From the IMG/VR virus record IMGVR_UViG_3300032246_001735, positions 1 to 60,000 of that record: 60,000 bases of DNA; one strand, given 5' to 3'. The translations under genes and the position numbers were made by a program. Below, in pieces: positions 43,632 through 51,120 of this stretch. The stretch comes from a virus. Under the pieces are notes generated by a model, which saw nothing but the letters and a program-made list of their open reading frames with translations, ran no database searches and was not told the DNA's origin. The number at the start of each line of letters is the position of its first letter. Positions within the stretch are counted from its first letter, which is position 1.

Positions 43632-45633
43632 CATGAACCTTTTTGTTAAATTGTTTTTCCAACCACACTCGATCATTAATTTTTAGCAGCGAGTTGTGAT
43701 CATTTATATATTTCTCGGCATATTCTATTGCCTCTTTTGCTCCAAGAACTGCATACTGATCTCGAGAAACAAGCCAGGCTTCCAGTCTATTCTTCTGTTC
43801 TAAATTTTCCGGTTGTTGAATGGAATTATGATATAACTTTACACATTCTCTAAATGCACTGCGCCAAGTGGAAAAAGGATCTGTATTAAATTCAGTTACA
43901 TTACTTATTTCTTCCATGACCTTGATGTCTCGAACTACGGCCGCAAACATATCAAGATCATTCCAAGATCGAAGATTCAATAGGGCCGATTTGGAAAATA
44001 ATTTAACTCCCCCGTATCCATACACCAGATCATTAATTGGATTTTTTGAACTCCATACATATGAGCAGTCTCGATCGAATATCCCCGGTTGATAATTAAA
44101 CTCAAAAGAATCAACCAGCCAGGCATCACCATCTACTACATAAAACATATCGGTGTCTGCTAGACCAGCAGCGGCTTTGTGTGCTTGAAATATGCCTCTG
44201 ATTCCATCTACTCGTTTGGCCCAGGGTGCTTTCTCTAACACACGCGGCCAATTCTTTTCTGCGTTGGGTTCATTATAACTGATAAACACCACATCCAATC
44301 TATTGGCCAGCAGGGGTACAACACGACCTGCATCCTTCTCACCCCAGATGATTGACGATGCTGTTTTCTTTGCGGCCCATATTTTCTCATCTCCGGTATA
44401 CAACTCGTCTAGATACCAAACATGAGTGTAATATCTATCATAATAGGGAATATCATAATCAATGTCCAGTTTTAGATTTTTAAGATCAGTATTATATTCC
44501 ACAGTTTCTAGAGGATATAACTCTCCTATGTTTTTCCATCCTTGAGGTTTATTGATCAATTTGACTCTAATAGCCCAAATATCCTGTCCCCCAGACAATC
44601 TAGAATCTAAGTTCCAAACATGCTCATACTTAAAATCATAATACTGTATATCATAATTAATGGCAAACTCATAGCCCGCAAGATCAGTATTTTCTGTTAC
44701 CGTATACTGCGGTGATACATAATCAACAATCTTGGTCCCTGTAGGAGTTGCTGTAGCAGACATCTTAACAGCCCAAATCTCATCATCGAGATTTTTAGAA
44801 TGTTTGGTATCTAACATCCATACATGTTCATAGGCCAGGTCATGCCAGGGTATTGAGTAGTCTAGACCATAATCTAACTGAGGCAGTGTGGAATTATATT
44901 CGATCTTGATCTCGGGAGATATGGTACCATACCATTTCCACTCCTTGACTTTTCTGTAGTTAGGCGTGAACTTGAATATATACTGTCGCTCATCGGTGAT
45001 ATGCTGCTGATCTAACTCCCAAGCACACTCCCAGGCCAAATCATAAAAGGCGGGGCAACAGGCATCGATGTCAATGTTAAAATCCGGAAGATGCTCATTG
45101 AAAGTAACTGTAACATCGGGAGTTAGATAACCCATATCCTTGGTACCTAGGACCTCTTTACCAGCCCGCTGAGCACTCATTACCCATACTTTATCCTCGA
45201 GAGGATTGAATCTAGGATCCATGTACCATATTAACTTGTAATCCATATCCCAAGGATCTGGTTCAAACTTTGAATAGGGATCATCAACAAAGGTCATTAG
45301 CCTATCTAGATCCGGATTCTTAGTCCATATAAAGTAGGGCTTTTTAATTTCCTTTACATAAAATCCCAGATCATAATGCCAGTCAGACCTGAACAATTTG
45401 GCCACCCACTCGTCTTTATAGGTCCATACTTGACACTGCTCTATATCCGCGTACTGCTCTATATAGAGCTCCAGTTTAGGATCTGACAGATAAGGATTTA
45501 CCACTAGAACATGTTCATGACCCTGTAGTTGCACCAACTCAAATAGATCCAGATCATACTGGCGGTCATCTCCAGTCCACTCTACTGTTTTGACCAACTC
45601 GGGATCTAGTTTAAAAATTTTTCTCTGATTCAT
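43624..45633 (-). CDS. multi-repeat protein with GT-A-like C-terminal domain
   Basis: A 669-residue protein. From about residue 40 to 460 there are about five repeats of 75-90 residues with the pattern DYDIPYYDRYYTHVWYLD, then DEKIWAAKK. The C-terminal 200 residues start LDVVFISYNEPNAEKNWPRV and include DMFYVVDGDAWLVDSF, a VDGDA motif like the DxD of GT-A glycosyltransferases. The repeats may bind a polymer or partner. The end overlaps the radical SAM gene by 8 bp. The overall family is known in environmental phages but has no tested function that I can name. Confidence 0.55.
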   Translation of the reverse strand: MNQRKIFKLDPELVKTVEWTGDDRQYDLDLFELVQLQGHEHVLVVNPYLSDPKLELYIEQYADIEQCQVWTYKDEWVAKLFRSDWHYDLGFYVKEIKKPYFIWTKNPDLDRLMTFVDDPYSKFEPDPWDMDYKLIWYMDPRFNPLEDKVWVMSAQRAGKEVLGTKDMGYLTPDVTVTFNEHLPDFNIDIDACCPAFYDLAWECAWELDQQHITDERQYIFKFTPNYRKVKEWKWYGTISPEIKIEYNSTLPQLDYGLDYSIPWHDLAYEHVWMLDTKHSKNLDDEIWAVKMSATATPTGTKIVDYVSPQYTVTENTDLAGYEFAINYDIQYYDFKYEHVWNLDSRLSGGQDIWAIRVKLINKPQGWKNIGELYPLETVEYNTDLKNLKLDIDYDIPYYDRYYTHVWYLDELYTGDEKIWAAKKTASSIIWGEKDAGRVVPLLANRLDVVFISYNEPNAEKNWPRVLEKAPWAKRVDGIRGIFQAHKAAAGLADTDMFYVVDGDAWLVDSFEFNYQPGIFDRDCSYVWSSKNPINDLVYGYGGVKLFSKSALLNLRSWNDLDMFAAVVRDIKVMEEISNVTEFNTDPFSTWRSAFRECVKLYHNSIQQPENLEQKNRLEAWLVSRDQYAVLGAKEAIEYAEKYINDHNSLLKINDRVWLEKQFNKKVHDE

Positions 45634-45652
45634 GTTATATGCTAATTATCAT

Positions 45653-45669
45653 AGTGTATAATATACACT
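45653..45669. promoter_or_regulatory. palindrome in divergent intergenic region
   Basis: AGTGTATA, A, TATACACT is a perfect palindrome with 8-bp arms between the divergent genes at 45633 and 45702. It contains TATAAT on the plus strand. It could be an operator or a shared promoter element. Similar TGTATA-rich palindromes lie in the 48.3-49.1 kb region. Confidence 0.45.
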
Positions 45670-45701
45670 GATCAAGAGTGAAACTCAATTTATAAACTAT
45701 T

Positions 45702-46439
45702 ATGCTTATGTCTAAAGACCAAAATAAACGACCCAAACTGGGCATTATACAGAGTAGAGGGCTAGGTGACCTTGTGATAGCCCTGCCCATAGCCAAGTAC
45801 TACTACGATCAAGGCCATGAAATCTATTGGCCCATATTGGAAGAATTTGTTTCCAGTATGCAGCCCGCGGTACCCTGGGTCAAATGGATCCCTGTACCTT
45901 GGGATCCACAGGGCAAGTTCTTTTGGGATGTGCCCACAGAAAGACTGCGTAACTTTAAGGTTACAGAAACACTATGCCTTTATCAAGCACTGACTGGGCA
46001 TCCGTTTCATGAAGAAATTTATTTTCAACATACTAAATTTGATCAGTACAAGTACATACAGGCCGCTGTACCCTTTCTACACAAATGGCAGTTAGGTGAA
46101 TGCATTACTAGAAACAGAGATCGTGAGCAGGCGCTGTACAATCAAATGGTCAAGAACCCTAACTATGCGGTTGTACACCTTGAGGGCAGTGATCATAGAG
46201 CACAATTCGATACTTCGATCATACCCAAGGACTGGCAGATCATTGAGATCACTGCACAGACTGATTCAATATGGGATTGGCTGACCATCTTGGAAGGTGC
46301 ACAGAGTCTGATCATGGTGGACAGTGTATACAGCAATATAGTGGATCAGCTGGGCATAGGCGATGACAGATACTTTATACCTAGAAGCCACATAGGACTG
46401 ACACCTGTGCAAGGGCAACATTGGAATTGGATCAAATAG
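45702..46439 (+). CDS. GT9/heptosyltransferase-like protein
   Basis: A 245-residue protein. LGIIQSRGLGDLVIALPIAK is the N-terminal loop of heptosyltransferase-like proteins (compare CGFGDQIIYARYA in 1539-2576), YAVVHLEGSDHRAQFD starts the second domain, and LIMVDSVYSNIVDQLGIG is the donor region. It is shorter than the family norm of about 330. Start is M at 45702, although M at 45708 is possible. It is the first of three plus-strand genes in the glycan island. Confidence 0.6.
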   Translation: MLMSKDQNKRPKLGIIQSRGLGDLVIALPIAKYYYDQGHEIYWPILEEFVSSMQPAVPWVKWIPVPWDPQGKFFWDVPTERLRNFKVTETLCLYQALTGHPFHEEIYFQHTKFDQYKYIQAAVPFLHKWQLGECITRNRDREQALYNQMVKNPNYAVVHLEGSDHRAQFDTSIIPKDWQIIEITAQTDSIWDWLTILEGAQSLIMVDSVYSNIVDQLGIGDDRYFIPRSHIGLTPVQGQHWNWIK

Positions 46440-46486
46440 ACTGTATAATATAATTACACATACTACACTATAGGAAACAGTTACAC

Positions 46487-46693
46487 ATGAGCCTGCCCAA
46501 TCCCGAATACCTAGGTCCCCGCTGCCCGCACTGTGCCATGCCCGTTTGGAGGGGTGCTACTCGTTGCCCCCACTGTACCGGTACTATTGATTTTAGTGCC
46601 CTCGACACCATGGGTGCATTGGGCGCACTAGCAGCAGTGGGCTTGATCATTTATCTATTTTTTGCTGCCATATACAAGGTGTTCTTTGGCTAA
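46487..46693 (+). CDS. small zinc-ribbon membrane protein
   Basis: A 68-residue protein. RCPHCAMPVWRGATRCPHC holds two CPHC knuckles that form a zinc ribbon, followed by a single membrane segment (LGALAAVGLIIYLFFAAIYK). AGGA lies 11 bases before the ATG. It probably sits in the inner membrane with the ribbon in the cytoplasm. Function is unknown. Confidence 0.6.
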   Translation: MSLPNPEYLGPRCPHCAMPVWRGATRCPHCTGTIDFSALDTMGALGALAAVGLIIYLFFAAIYKVFFG

Positions 46694-47456
46694 ATCCGAC
46701 TCCTCTCGATTAGAACCTGCACGTACAGCCTTGCTGTTTGCTGGTGCTCCACGCTGGTGTAGGGACACAGATCTGCAACTCAAGGCATTAAAAACCCTAG
46801 GACAAGTAGATTGGTATGTGGTATTCTGGGCCGAAGACTACTCTCGAGACCCACTGGTCAGCCCCCAGTGGCGTGTGAGTACACCACAAGAGGCCATACT
46901 TAAACTGGAAGCCCTACTGCCCCAGAATCACAAACTGGCCCAGGTACAGATGCTATACCCACACGTATTACCCCCTATACCCAAAGCAAACTATACAGCA
47001 CATCTGGTGGCGCCCCAAACAGTATGGCGGGACTATTGGTGTTTACACCGTGCTGGTCTACTGCTCAAACAGACCGGCAGAGCCTATGATCTAGTGATAC
47101 GCAGTAGACCTGAACTGGCTATTACTACAGGGCAGGTCAACTTGGATATAGCAGCACGATATGTTAGGCAGAATCCACTGACCTTGATCACACCCCGCAA
47201 CTTGAGATTTGGCACTAAAAAGTTCTGCGAGCATTGGGCCATGGGCTCACCCCAGGCCATGAGTGAGTATACAGACAGTGTATTCCAGTTCGATCATGCT
47301 TATATGGGCGGAACACCCTATTATGCCAGTCACCTGCTGGGTGCTCTGCTCAGTGCAAGGGGTCTAGACTGGCCACAATCGGACTTTGAGATCTCGGTTA
47401 GGGACTCTGCTACAGCACATACATATACAGCCAAGGACTGGGGTCGCTGGCTATAG
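46686..47456 (+). CDS. glycosyltransferase-like protein, distant family member 5
   Basis: A 256-residue protein. The start is TTG at 46686, with AAGG six bases upstream and 8 bp overlap with the zinc-ribbon gene; an ATG start at 46662 would overlap by 32 bp. It begins ARTALLFAGAPRWCRDTDLQ after a short leader, then WYVVFWAEDYSRD and YDLVIRSRPELAI. This corresponds to CxSGxxR, FxHxWD and YDxxxRxRxD of members 1 to 4. Base composition is more GC-rich than in those, so it was probably gained separately. Confidence 0.5.
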   Translation: MAKSDSSRLEPARTALLFAGAPRWCRDTDLQLKALKTLGQVDWYVVFWAEDYSRDPLVSPQWRVSTPQEAILKLEALLPQNHKLAQVQMLYPHVLPPIPKANYTAHLVAPQTVWRDYWCLHRAGLLLKQTGRAYDLVIRSRPELAITTGQVNLDIAARYVRQNPLTLITPRNLRFGTKKFCEHWAMGSPQAMSEYTDSVFQFDHAYMGGTPYYASHLLGALLSARGLDWPQSDFEISVRDSATAHTYTAKDWGRWL

Positions 47457-47495
47457 TATAGATGGCCAGCGAGCAGTTGCAGGCACATGATCTGT

Positions 47496-48254
47496 TTAAT
47501 GCGAACTGTGAAATAAAACACCCAACTCAGAGGCTATCAGTTGAGCCATGCGCTGATGACTGAAGGGCCCGGGATGTACAAGATCTCGTGCAGAATCTAA
47601 AACATTTAGATAGTGACGCACAAGGGCTAAATCTCGTCCCCAGGTTAAATTTATACAGGGACAACCCCACTGCAGACTGCTGATCATCAATTGAGCCATG
47701 GTGGCAGCATACAAAGGATTCAGAACCCATGCAGATGAACTGGCACCTGGAACAGTTAGATCACTGACAGGCTGCGACCAAGGACCCCAGTTTATCACTC
47801 TCTGCCCTCCCTCGATAAACTCACAACTACGATTAACATTGGGCCAATAATAGACCACAGCACGGGGTCGAACTGATTGAGTTTGCAATTTAACTGAATT
47901 GGCCCAATTTAACTGTATACTGCCCCCAGCCACAGATAGATTAATACAGGGAATACCCACGATCTGCTCTAGATAATGGGGCCAAGTTTCAGAATCATCT
48001 ACTCCGATACCAAATGTCATACTGCAACCAAAACACAAGATACTACTGGACCAATTAATAGAATCAAATTCCGGTGCACGATATCCCTGCGAGTTAAGTG
48101 TATAGGTTACTGAACGATTCCTCCAGATCCAGTCAGATGGCTGACTTTGAAGATTATGCTGATAACGAACTCGAGTGTCAATGGGATAAAAATAAGGTAA
48201 ATCCGCTTGAGCATGGGGCGGCAATCGCGGCGGATAAAATAATTCTATGGACAT
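47496..48254 (-). CDS. SGNH hydrolase-like protein 4
   Basis: A 252-residue protein. I choose the ATG at 48254 (MSIELFYPPRLPPHAQADLP). SILCFGCSMTFGIGVDDSET is block I with GCS instead of GDS, INLSVAGGSIQLNW gives block II, AVVYYWPNVNRSCEF block III, and DLVHPGPFSHQRMAQL the catalytic D-x-x-H-like block V. It is convergent to the plus-strand genes and borders the large gene-free region. Confidence 0.6.
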   Translation of the reverse strand: MSIELFYPPRLPPHAQADLPYFYPIDTRVRYQHNLQSQPSDWIWRNRSVTYTLNSQGYRAPEFDSINWSSSILCFGCSMTFGIGVDDSETWPHYLEQIVGIPCINLSVAGGSIQLNWANSVKLQTQSVRPRAVVYYWPNVNRSCEFIEGGQRVINWGPWSQPVSDLTVPGASSSAWVLNPLYAATMAQLMISSLQWGCPCINLTWGRDLALVRHYLNVLDSARDLVHPGPFSHQRMAQLIASELGVLFHSSH

Positions 48255-48296
48255 GATTAGATAAAGAACACTGCTTATAACAGTATTTACACACGT

Positions 48297-48381
48297 ACAA
48301 ATACCCCGCTGTAGAGGTTTGAGAAATAATAGAAGCACGGGCCGCAAACATAGTATATACAAATACCCCGCTGTAGAGGTT
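48297..48381. repeat. pair of 23-bp direct repeats
   Basis: Copies at 48297-48319 and 48359-48381 share ATACCCCGCTGTAGAGGTT with ACAA before it, at a 62-bp period. They lie directly upstream of the minus-strand SGNH gene, in non-coding DNA. Confidence 0.8.
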
Positions 48382-48392
48382 GGGGGAAATCA

Positions 48393-48436
48393 TACTGTAT
48401 ATACACACACGCATATACATATGTGTATATACAGTA
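48393..48436. repeat. 15-bp inverted repeat forming an AT-rich hairpin
   Basis: TACTGTATATACACA (48393-48407) and TGTGTATATACAGTA (48422-48436) are perfect inverted repeats around a 14-base loop. It is a strong extrusion or protein-binding candidate. It has no T-run as in a terminator. Confidence 0.75.
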
Positions 48437-48475
48437 TAAGTGTAGAGTACACTGGGATCCCTCTGTGAGAACACT

Positions 48476-48545
48476 GGGAGAACTGAAAAGGCACGGTAGG
48501 GAAATGGTAACTGCACTGAGGGAGAACTGAAAAGGCACGGTAGGG
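48476..48545. repeat. pair of 26-bp direct repeats
   Basis: Copies at 48476-48501 and 48520-48545 share GAACTGAAAAGGCACGG with GGGA before and TAGGG after, at a 44-bp period, in the same gene-free region. Confidence 0.8.
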
Positions 48546-48719
48546 GACCGCAAAGGATCGGTGAGAGAATGGCGGGAGAATTGTGGGATTATGGTGAAAA
48601 GTATTTTAACTTAACCCCCCACCCCCACCCTGGTCTCACGGTGAATCACTATAGAAACAGTGCTAAATCCTGTCAAATGGTGTCTAGAGTGGGACCAAAA
48701 TTGGGGGAAATAGCCTATT

Positions 48720-49000
48720 TTTAGACCATTAGGACCCCATATATAAATAGAATTCTAAACCGAGCGCTAGTGGGAATCTAGGATCTAATCTACCGGGCAC
48801 TCTAGGGCCGACGGGTTGATTCATTCTAGAGGTCATGAGGACATGGTCCCTTGAATCTGCGGCTAGTCTGCGACCAACTTAGAGAGGTAAGACCGCCCCT
48901 GTAGGGGTTAACAGCAGAACGGGACTGCTTAGAACTGGTCAGCTAGAGCAGTACTACTAGGGGCACACTGTATACACGTATACTCTGTGCCCTTTAGTTT
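48720..49000. ncRNA. candidate structured RNA in the gene-free region
   Basis: This stretch is richer in G and C than its surroundings and has nested complementary segments. GATTCA and TGAATC enclose CATG, AGGA, CATG. CCCC, TGTA, GGGG forms a short hairpin. ACTGC pairs with GCAGT. At the right end GGGGCACA pairs with TGTGCCCT around GTATA, CACG, TATAC. I do not recognise an RNA family. Boundaries and strand are not determined; the plus strand is suggested by the CCTTTAGTTT after the last hairpin. Confidence 0.35.
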
Positions 49001-49137
49001 CTATCACAGAGCACTGTATACTCATATACAACACTATATGTATAGTATAAACAGTCGAGGATCTCAAGGCCCGTAATCCCACTGTATATACTCACTATAC
49101 TATTATCTCAGTATAGTGTGTATTATAGCCGTATACT

Positions 49138-49356
49138 CCCGGGTTATAGTGGTATAATATTATCTGATTATACGGGTTTTTAGTCTTATACTCCCGGGTT
49201 ATAGTGGTATAATATTATCTGATTATACGGGGAGTATACGGCTATAATCCCGGGTTTTAAAATTATAATATTATCTGATTATACGGGAGTTTATCGGAAT
49301 AATATTATGTCAGTATACGGGATTATATCAGAATAATGTTATTGGATTATAAGTGG
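49138..49356. repeat. iteron-like array, possible origin
   Basis: Three 39-bp copies (49138-49176, 49193-49231, 49249-49287) start CCCGGGTT and end with ATAATATTATCTGATTATAC followed by GGG. Two degenerate copies follow (49299-49321 and 49333-49356). The period is 55-56 bp, then 34 bp. Each copy has an AT-rich palindrome ATAATATTAT. The first two have TGGTATAAT, which looks like an extended -10. Such arrays bind replication initiators or regulators. Confidence 0.65.
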
Positions 49357-49372
49357 AGTGCCGGGGTGTGGC
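49355..49372 (+). repeat. GGAGTGCCGGGGTGTGGC element
   Basis: This 18-base element has its exact reverse complement at 52832-52849. Shorter forms (AGTGCCGGGGTGT) precede the terminators at 51027, 55814 and 57624. Here it stands between the iterons and the first early promoter. Confidence 0.7.
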
Positions 49373-49415
49373 TTTTGGGCAACGATCACAGTCATCACGA
49401 TCTCACACTTTTCGG

Positions 49416-49443
49416 TTGACACAGTGTGCAGAGACTGTATAAT
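49416..49443 (+). promoter_or_regulatory. early promoter P0 (leaderless gene)
   Basis: TTGACA, 16 bp, TATAAT. The ATG of the GIY-YIG gene begins 7 bases after the -10, where transcription should start. It lacks the AACACTAA leader of the other promoters. Confidence 0.8.
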
Positions 49444-49449
49444 ACGAGA

Positions 49450-49794
49450 ATGGACACACAAACACAGCCCCGCAAAAAACGCAGCGACCGCAATCACATT
49501 GTGTACGAGCTGGTCATCGGCTCAGAAAACTATGTGGGAGTCACTGCTAAGACTGAGAGCACTGTGGTCAAGAGTGTGCAGAGCAGGCTCGCCAAGCACT
49601 GGTATCGTGCACAGAAGGAAGGCAAGGACTGGGCCTTGTGCCGTGCACTGCGTCAGTTGACCAATCGTGCAGAAGTTGAGATCCGCATACACGAGATCGT
49701 GCGGGGCAAGAGTGCCGCGCACAAGAGGGAAGTTGAGATCCGTCGTGGCGTTAAGCCCACACTGAACACAGATGTTAGGGGAGATAGTGCTTGA
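49450..49794 (+). CDS. GIY-YIG-type nuclease-like protein
   Basis: A 114-residue protein. The start at MDTQTQPRKKRSDRNH (ATG 49450) is chosen because the promoter -10 ends 6 bases before it; the longer frame would start before the transcript. IVYELVIGSENYVGVT matches the Y-x-I and YVG halves of a GIY-YIG domain, SRLAKHWYRA holds the Arg, and HKREVEIRRGVKPTLN gives the Glu and the PxLN end. It may cut host or competing DNA early in infection. Its TGA is inside the -35 of the next promoter. Confidence 0.65.
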   Translation: MDTQTQPRKKRSDRNHIVYELVIGSENYVGVTAKTESTVVKSVQSRLAKHWYRAQKEGKDWALCRALRQLTNRAEVEIRIHEIVRGKSAAHKREVEIRRGVKPTLNTDVRGDSA

Positions 49795-49819
49795 CAGGGC
49801 ACTAAGACTTCGCTATAAT
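49791..49819 (+). promoter_or_regulatory. early promoter P1
   Basis: TTGACA, 17 bp, TATAAT, then ACTTGAACACTAACG leader. The TGA stop of the previous gene (49792-49794) is within the -35. Confidence 0.9.
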
Positions 49820-49854
49820 ACTTGAACACTAACGCAACAGAGAGAGCACACACT

Positions 49855-50043
49855 ATGCTATACGACCTCGACACCTTCGTTAACACTAACGCTAGCACCT
49901 TTGAGGGCTCGCTTGAGGAGTTCACCAGCACGTTCCCTGCAGCAGACTGCGACGAAACAGCAGACCCAGTGCTGGTGTACCTGCGAGCGGGAGAGCCTGT
50001 TGCTTGGTACGACCTCGAACTTGAGTGCGGGTTTGTGGCTTAA
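49855..50043 (+). CDS. small acidic early protein
   Basis: A 62-residue protein (MLYDLDTFVNTNASTFEGSL). ATG 49855 is preceded by GAGAGAG; the longer frame starts with a TTG inside the promoter leader and is not used. It is highly acidic (Asp and Glu) with three Cys or Trp-rich segments (PVAWYDLELECGF). No family. Such small acidic early proteins often inhibit host enzymes (general inference). The end TGTGGCTTAAATGCCACA forms a short hairpin over the stop codon. Confidence 0.6.
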   Translation: MLYDLDTFVNTNASTFEGSLEEFTSTFPAADCDETADPVLVYLRAGEPVAWYDLELECGFVA

Positions 50044-50061
50044 ATGCCACAATCTGCGGGG

Positions 50062-50090
50062 TTGACAACAGCCCCGCAGTTCGCTATAAT
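50062..50090 (+). promoter_or_regulatory. early promoter P2
   Basis: TTGACA, 17 bp, TATAAT, then the leader ACTTGAACACTAACAGCA and GGAGCAGCAAAG before the ATG of the ATPase gene. Confidence 0.9.
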
Positions 50091-50121
50091 ACTTGAACAC
50101 TAACAGCACGGAGCAGCAAAG

Positions 50122-51012
50122 ATGAAAGCAGAAATTATTTTCCAAGACGGCAATTGGATCGGTATGGCAGCAGGCAAGAAAGTGGTCAAGAGCTACGATC
50201 AAACCCGTGTGGTCAAGATGATGGCCAAAGCAGGCTACAAGAACGTGCCCATCCGGGGTGAGGATGTTACCACTGCAGTGGAAGATGCAGAGTGCCAGTG
50301 GGACATCAATCAGCGATTCAGTTTCCTCACTGACCTCGTTACCATGGTAGCCAAACGGCAGGCTGTGAGTGTGGTTGTCACAGGTCCTGGAGGCCTAGGC
50401 AAGACGCACACTGTACAGGCTGCGCTCCAGTCAGCAGGTCTCAAAGATGCCAGCGACATGAACAATTATGGCAAAGACGGCCTGTATCGCGTGATCAAAG
50501 GCTATAGCACTGCTAAAGGCCTGTTCCGTGAACTCTACGAGAACCGTGACAGTGTGATCGTGTTTGACGACTGCGATGCTGTGCTCAAGGATCCCGTGGC
50601 CTTGAACCTGCTCAAAGGTGCTCTTGACAGTTACGACAAACGAGTGATTTCTTGGAATGCAGACTTCCGTGACGAAGATCTCGAGCGCAGTTTCCAGTTC
50701 ACGGGGCGTGTGATCTTTATCAGCAACATCAAGCGTGAGAATCTTGATGCTGCCTTGCTGACTCGTGCCTACTGTGTGGACCTGCGTATGACTGATGCAC
50801 AGAAACTGGAGCGTATGAGTGTGCTCACTGAAAGTGCTGACTTCCTGCCGCAGTTTGACATCAAGCACAAGCGGGAAGCACTGGCCCTGATTGGGGAGGT
50901 AGGCGATCGTGCTCGTGAGATCAGTCTGCGTACCCTGCAGGCTGTGACTCGGATCCGTGCTGCTAACACCAAGAACTGGCGTGCACTGGCAGAGTACACT
51001 TTGACCAACTAA
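50122..51012 (+). CDS. AAA+ ATPase
   Basis: A 296-residue protein. GPGGLGKT (residues 88-95) is the Walker A loop, SVIVFDDCDAVL (about 145-156) Walker B, GRVIFISNI the sensor 1 Asn, and DAALLTRAY carries the likely arginine finger. The N-terminal 80 residues are a separate small domain. It resembles short AAA+ proteins of phages of unknown role (possibly clamp loading, replication or host protein remodelling). It is the largest early gene and has its own promoter P2 and a strong terminator after it. Confidence 0.8.
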   Translation: MKAEIIFQDGNWIGMAAGKKVVKSYDQTRVVKMMAKAGYKNVPIRGEDVTTAVEDAECQWDINQRFSFLTDLVTMVAKRQAVSVVVTGPGGLGKTHTVQAALQSAGLKDASDMNNYGKDGLYRVIKGYSTAKGLFRELYENRDSVIVFDDCDAVLKDPVALNLLKGALDSYDKRVISWNADFRDEDLERSFQFTGRVIFISNIKRENLDAALLTRAYCVDLRMTDAQKLERMSVLTESADFLPQFDIKHKREALALIGEVGDRAREISLRTLQAVTRIRAANTKNWRALAEYTLTN

Positions 51013-51026
51013 GGCGGCAGTGCCGG

Positions 51027-51054
51027 GGTGTTGTAGAAATGCAACACCTTTTTT
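51027..51054 (+). terminator. intrinsic terminator after the AAA+ gene
   Basis: GGTGTTG, TAGAAATG, CAACACC, then six T. The 7-bp stem with T-run is a good Rho-independent terminator. The AGTGCCGGG motif precedes it, and promoter P3 follows directly. Confidence 0.85.
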
Positions 51055-51056
51055 GG

Positions 51057-51085
51057 TTGACGGGCGGGCTCTAGTTCGCTATAAT
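51057..51085 (+). promoter_or_regulatory. early promoter P3 (CATTGAAC subclass)
   Basis: TTGACG, 17 bp, TATAAT, then CATTGAACACTAACAGCAC. The -35 starts two bases after the terminator T-run. Confidence 0.85.
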
Positions 51086-51120
51086 CATTGAACACTAACA
51101 GCACACACGGAGCAGTAGAG

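Larger units (their letters stand above)
48255..49415. other. 1.2-kb gene-free region between late and early transcription units
   Basis: No frame here has a ribosome-binding site plus protein-like composition. The region holds the direct repeats and hairpin listed separately, a C-rich run at 48615-48630, a probably structured segment at 48720-49000, several TGTATA-type palindromes (for example CACTATAC and GTATAGTG at 49093-49118) and the iteron-like array. Minus-strand genes lie to the left and plus-strand early genes to the right, so it is the likely control region and possibly a replication origin. Confidence 0.6.

Noticed and set aside
48178-48553. Minus-strand frames in the gene-free region
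   Set aside because: Low-complexity, Cys- and Tyr-rich, running through direct repeats and the hairpin, with no ribosome-binding site.
48615-48630. G-quadruplex on the minus strand (C-run on plus)
   Set aside because: Only three separated G-runs are present (six, five and three), so a stable four-run quadruplex is doubtful.
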